DNA of 64,000 bases from Lycocorax pyrrhopterus obiensis (taxonomy: Eukaryota; Chordata; Aves; Passeriformes; Paradisaeidae): NCBI GenBank assembly GCA_014706295.1, contig JACSVZ010000001.1, positions 42,808,383 to 42,872,382 on the forward strand, in the 5' to 3' direction. Below the pieces are notes generated by a model, which was not told where the DNA came from, ran no database searches, and saw nothing but the letters and a program-made list of their open reading frames with translations. This document shows, one piece after another, positions 62,011-64,000 of the stretch (the first letter of the stretch is position 1; each line of letters starts with the position of its first letter). The position numbers were made by a program, and so were the translations under genes.

Positions 62011-64000
62011 CTTTGTTTTTTTGGTTTTTTCCCACAAAAATGCAGCAAGGGCATAAATGCCAGGACAAATATAAATAAGTAGATTGTTTACAAAGAGTTA
62101 AAGCCAAGTTCAATTATCTGCCCTAAATACAATAGAGACTTGAAACTTAGCATCCATCAGCCATTACAGAGCCCTAATCTGTAAGATATTGTTCCAATTT
62201 CTGTCTTTCTTCTAAACCATTACGAAAACTCCAGTGATACAGTTTCTATCATATTTTCAACAATAGCATTTACCATGGAAAATGTCTTTATCACAACCAA
62301 GGCAACGTGGCAAATCTTCAAACACTCTTTTCGGAAAGTAATATGGATGATAAAGTTAGATTTCCCATAAAATGATCAGAGGTAACACACTTCCATAAAT
62401 AAATTGCCTAGTTTCTGATATTTATTACCGCTTGAGGAATGCTTAATTTCTTAAATAAAATTTAAAATAAAATTATATTAAAAGAAATATTTGAATTATA
62501 TATTTCAGAAAATTAAAGAATGTATTTCGTGCACATTTTAATTGGTTTATGGTTTTCACATTGCTCTTCAAAAGTAGTGGTATGAAACCTGCCTTAACAT
62601 AGAAAAAGTAACTTCTCATATGTGAGCCATCATTTCCCCTGTCACACTGACTGATATTTTTCCAGAAAGAGAAGTAACAATTTTTCGTCTTCCTAACTGG
62701 TCAGCCTGTCCTGTAAACAAGTCACAGGCTGAAATATCAGCACATTTGGAAGAAACTAGATTATGATTGCATCTCTCTCAGGAACAGAGTGGTAAAAGAG
62801 TCAACATGAGCAATACTGTTGCAGCTAAACCTCACAGAGCGACAGATTCCTATGGCCACAGCATCTTAACATTCAGAATGAAATTACAGGGACTAATTCT
62901 CATAGTCTTGCTATTTCTAAGCAGGTTCATAATATGAAAAAATCCCAGTAAAAACTAATAAAATTTTAAACGAAGCAGATATCAAATCTAAGTAATGGAA
63001 TATAAAACACTTTAATGCAGAGATTTAAAAAAAGAGCAACAACAACAAAATAAAACTACAAACTACAGAGCAGCAGTAAATAGATATGATGATATTCCCA
63101 AGATTAGACCCTCAACACAAAACTGAGAAACTGGAAAACATCTTTCATTATCAGCCACCAAGGCAAGTTAATCAACACAGCATTCTTTCCCATGGCTTTA
63201 GAATGATGGCATCATACTTTGTTACATCTCTAATGCTACAGGAATGAAAAAAAGACAAAGATTGTCCCAGATGGAGAATTGGAAAAAAAAAATGCTACAC
63301 AAATTTTCTTTTTCTATACTCTAGTCCACCTTCATGGAGCAGTAATAATAAGTGTTCAAAAATTTAGTGTGGTTTGATGTATTACTCTCAATAATACAAC
63401 TTCATCTCTTGTGAGAATGAAAAGTGCACAGAACTTTCATAGAAGGAAACTTGCACACTTATAATGAACATTTCCCTAAGTTTGTGTGAGTTTTCTACTT
63501 GTTATTGTCTTAGTATTCAGAAGATGAAATAGAAGGCTATAGGAGAAATAGGAGACTAGAAGAACTCCTAATTTAATATTTTTATGTACACTGTGGCTTG
63601 AATACTTGTTAGTGTTGTGGAAAATTACATTATTCTTTTAATCAATCTTTTCTGTTCTGGAAGTCCAAAATACTTCTCAATCTGCCCCAGTTTGGAGGGC
63701 AGAGTTTTGAATGGAGTAAACTCTACTACTTATCAAATATTTCAACCCCTTGCTGGCAACTTTGTGCAGCTGCAAAATATCCATTACTGTATATAAAAAC
63801 CTGTTTTCAATTCCGTATAGAATATTTTTGTCTTTGATGACACAGAATTGTGATTAGCCATAGTTTTGAAGAGTACCCTCAGTAAATGAGCAGACAGAGT
63901 TTCTGTGATTTATTGCTTTTATAATCTTGTCCTAGACATATGAGAAATACATTTATTCTGAGTTTTATTCATCCAGAAGAATCAGATTTGCATGTGGAAA
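62011..64000. other. AT-rich stretch, nothing recognised
   Basis: No gene, repeat family or RNA was recognised to the end of the window. Confidence 0.5.

Noticed and set aside
1..64000. tRNA, rRNA, CRISPR, plasmid or phage features, and intact retroviral genes
   Set aside because: Looked for across the window and not seen; the LTRs found are solo or truncated, with no recognisable gag, pol or env between them.

Overview
The window looks like bird nuclear DNA, most likely from a passerine or another neoavian. The evidence is the repeat content: at least eight CR1 LINE pieces with the avian 3' end (the TTGGACTNGATGATCTTNAG block followed by short ATTCTRTG tail repeats), and several LTRs of avian ERVL- and ERVK-like type. 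Most of the sequence is AT-rich, single-copy DNA broken by these repeats. There is no bacterial or phage gene, rRNA, tRNA, CRISPR array or long open reading frame. The few ORFs of 100 to 180 codons are about what 64 kb gives by chance, and the longest crosses a CR1 and a pyrimidine tract.

Layout. 1-2836: AT-rich sequence with a possible tiny 3' gene end, a CR1 palindrome (1530-1714) and a CR1 fragment (2400-2836). 2837-13570: AT-rich, with a 3'-truncated ERVL-like LTR (8051-8335), two weaker LTR-like pieces (about 9035-9150 and 10425-10680), a complete ERVL-like solo LTR on the minus strand (11713-12265), and a GC-rich ERVK-like solo LTR nested inside a minus-strand CR1 (12778-13570). 13571-27513: quiet sequence, then a CR1 ending at an LTR flanked by pyrimidine tracts (19088-20090), a solo LTR at 23879-24374 and another at 26788-27509. 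27514-35692: a GC-richer unidentified patch and two CR1s (31448-31900 minus, 34905-35692 plus). 35693-60884: 25 kb with almost no recognisable repeats; it holds the best candidate exons. 60885-62010: two CR1s in tandem. 62011-64000: nothing recognised.

Genes. I could not recognise a named gene. Reading splice sites with reading frames gives a speculative minus-strand set: a start exon with a signal-peptide-like leader (52080-52160), an internal exon (45823-45961), three small internal exons (42952-43049, 41177-41252, 39568-39622) and a last exon ending in a hydrophobic tail (35984-36141). The last four can be joined in phase, but I chose some splice sites so that they fit. On the plus strand there are candidate exons at 569-589, 1051-1083, 14932-15136, 45261-45383 and 47758-47915. 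All are inference and need RNA-seq or cross-bird alignment. The window is best read as intergenic or deep intronic bird DNA with a well-resolved transposon history; I saw no convincing new biological system.
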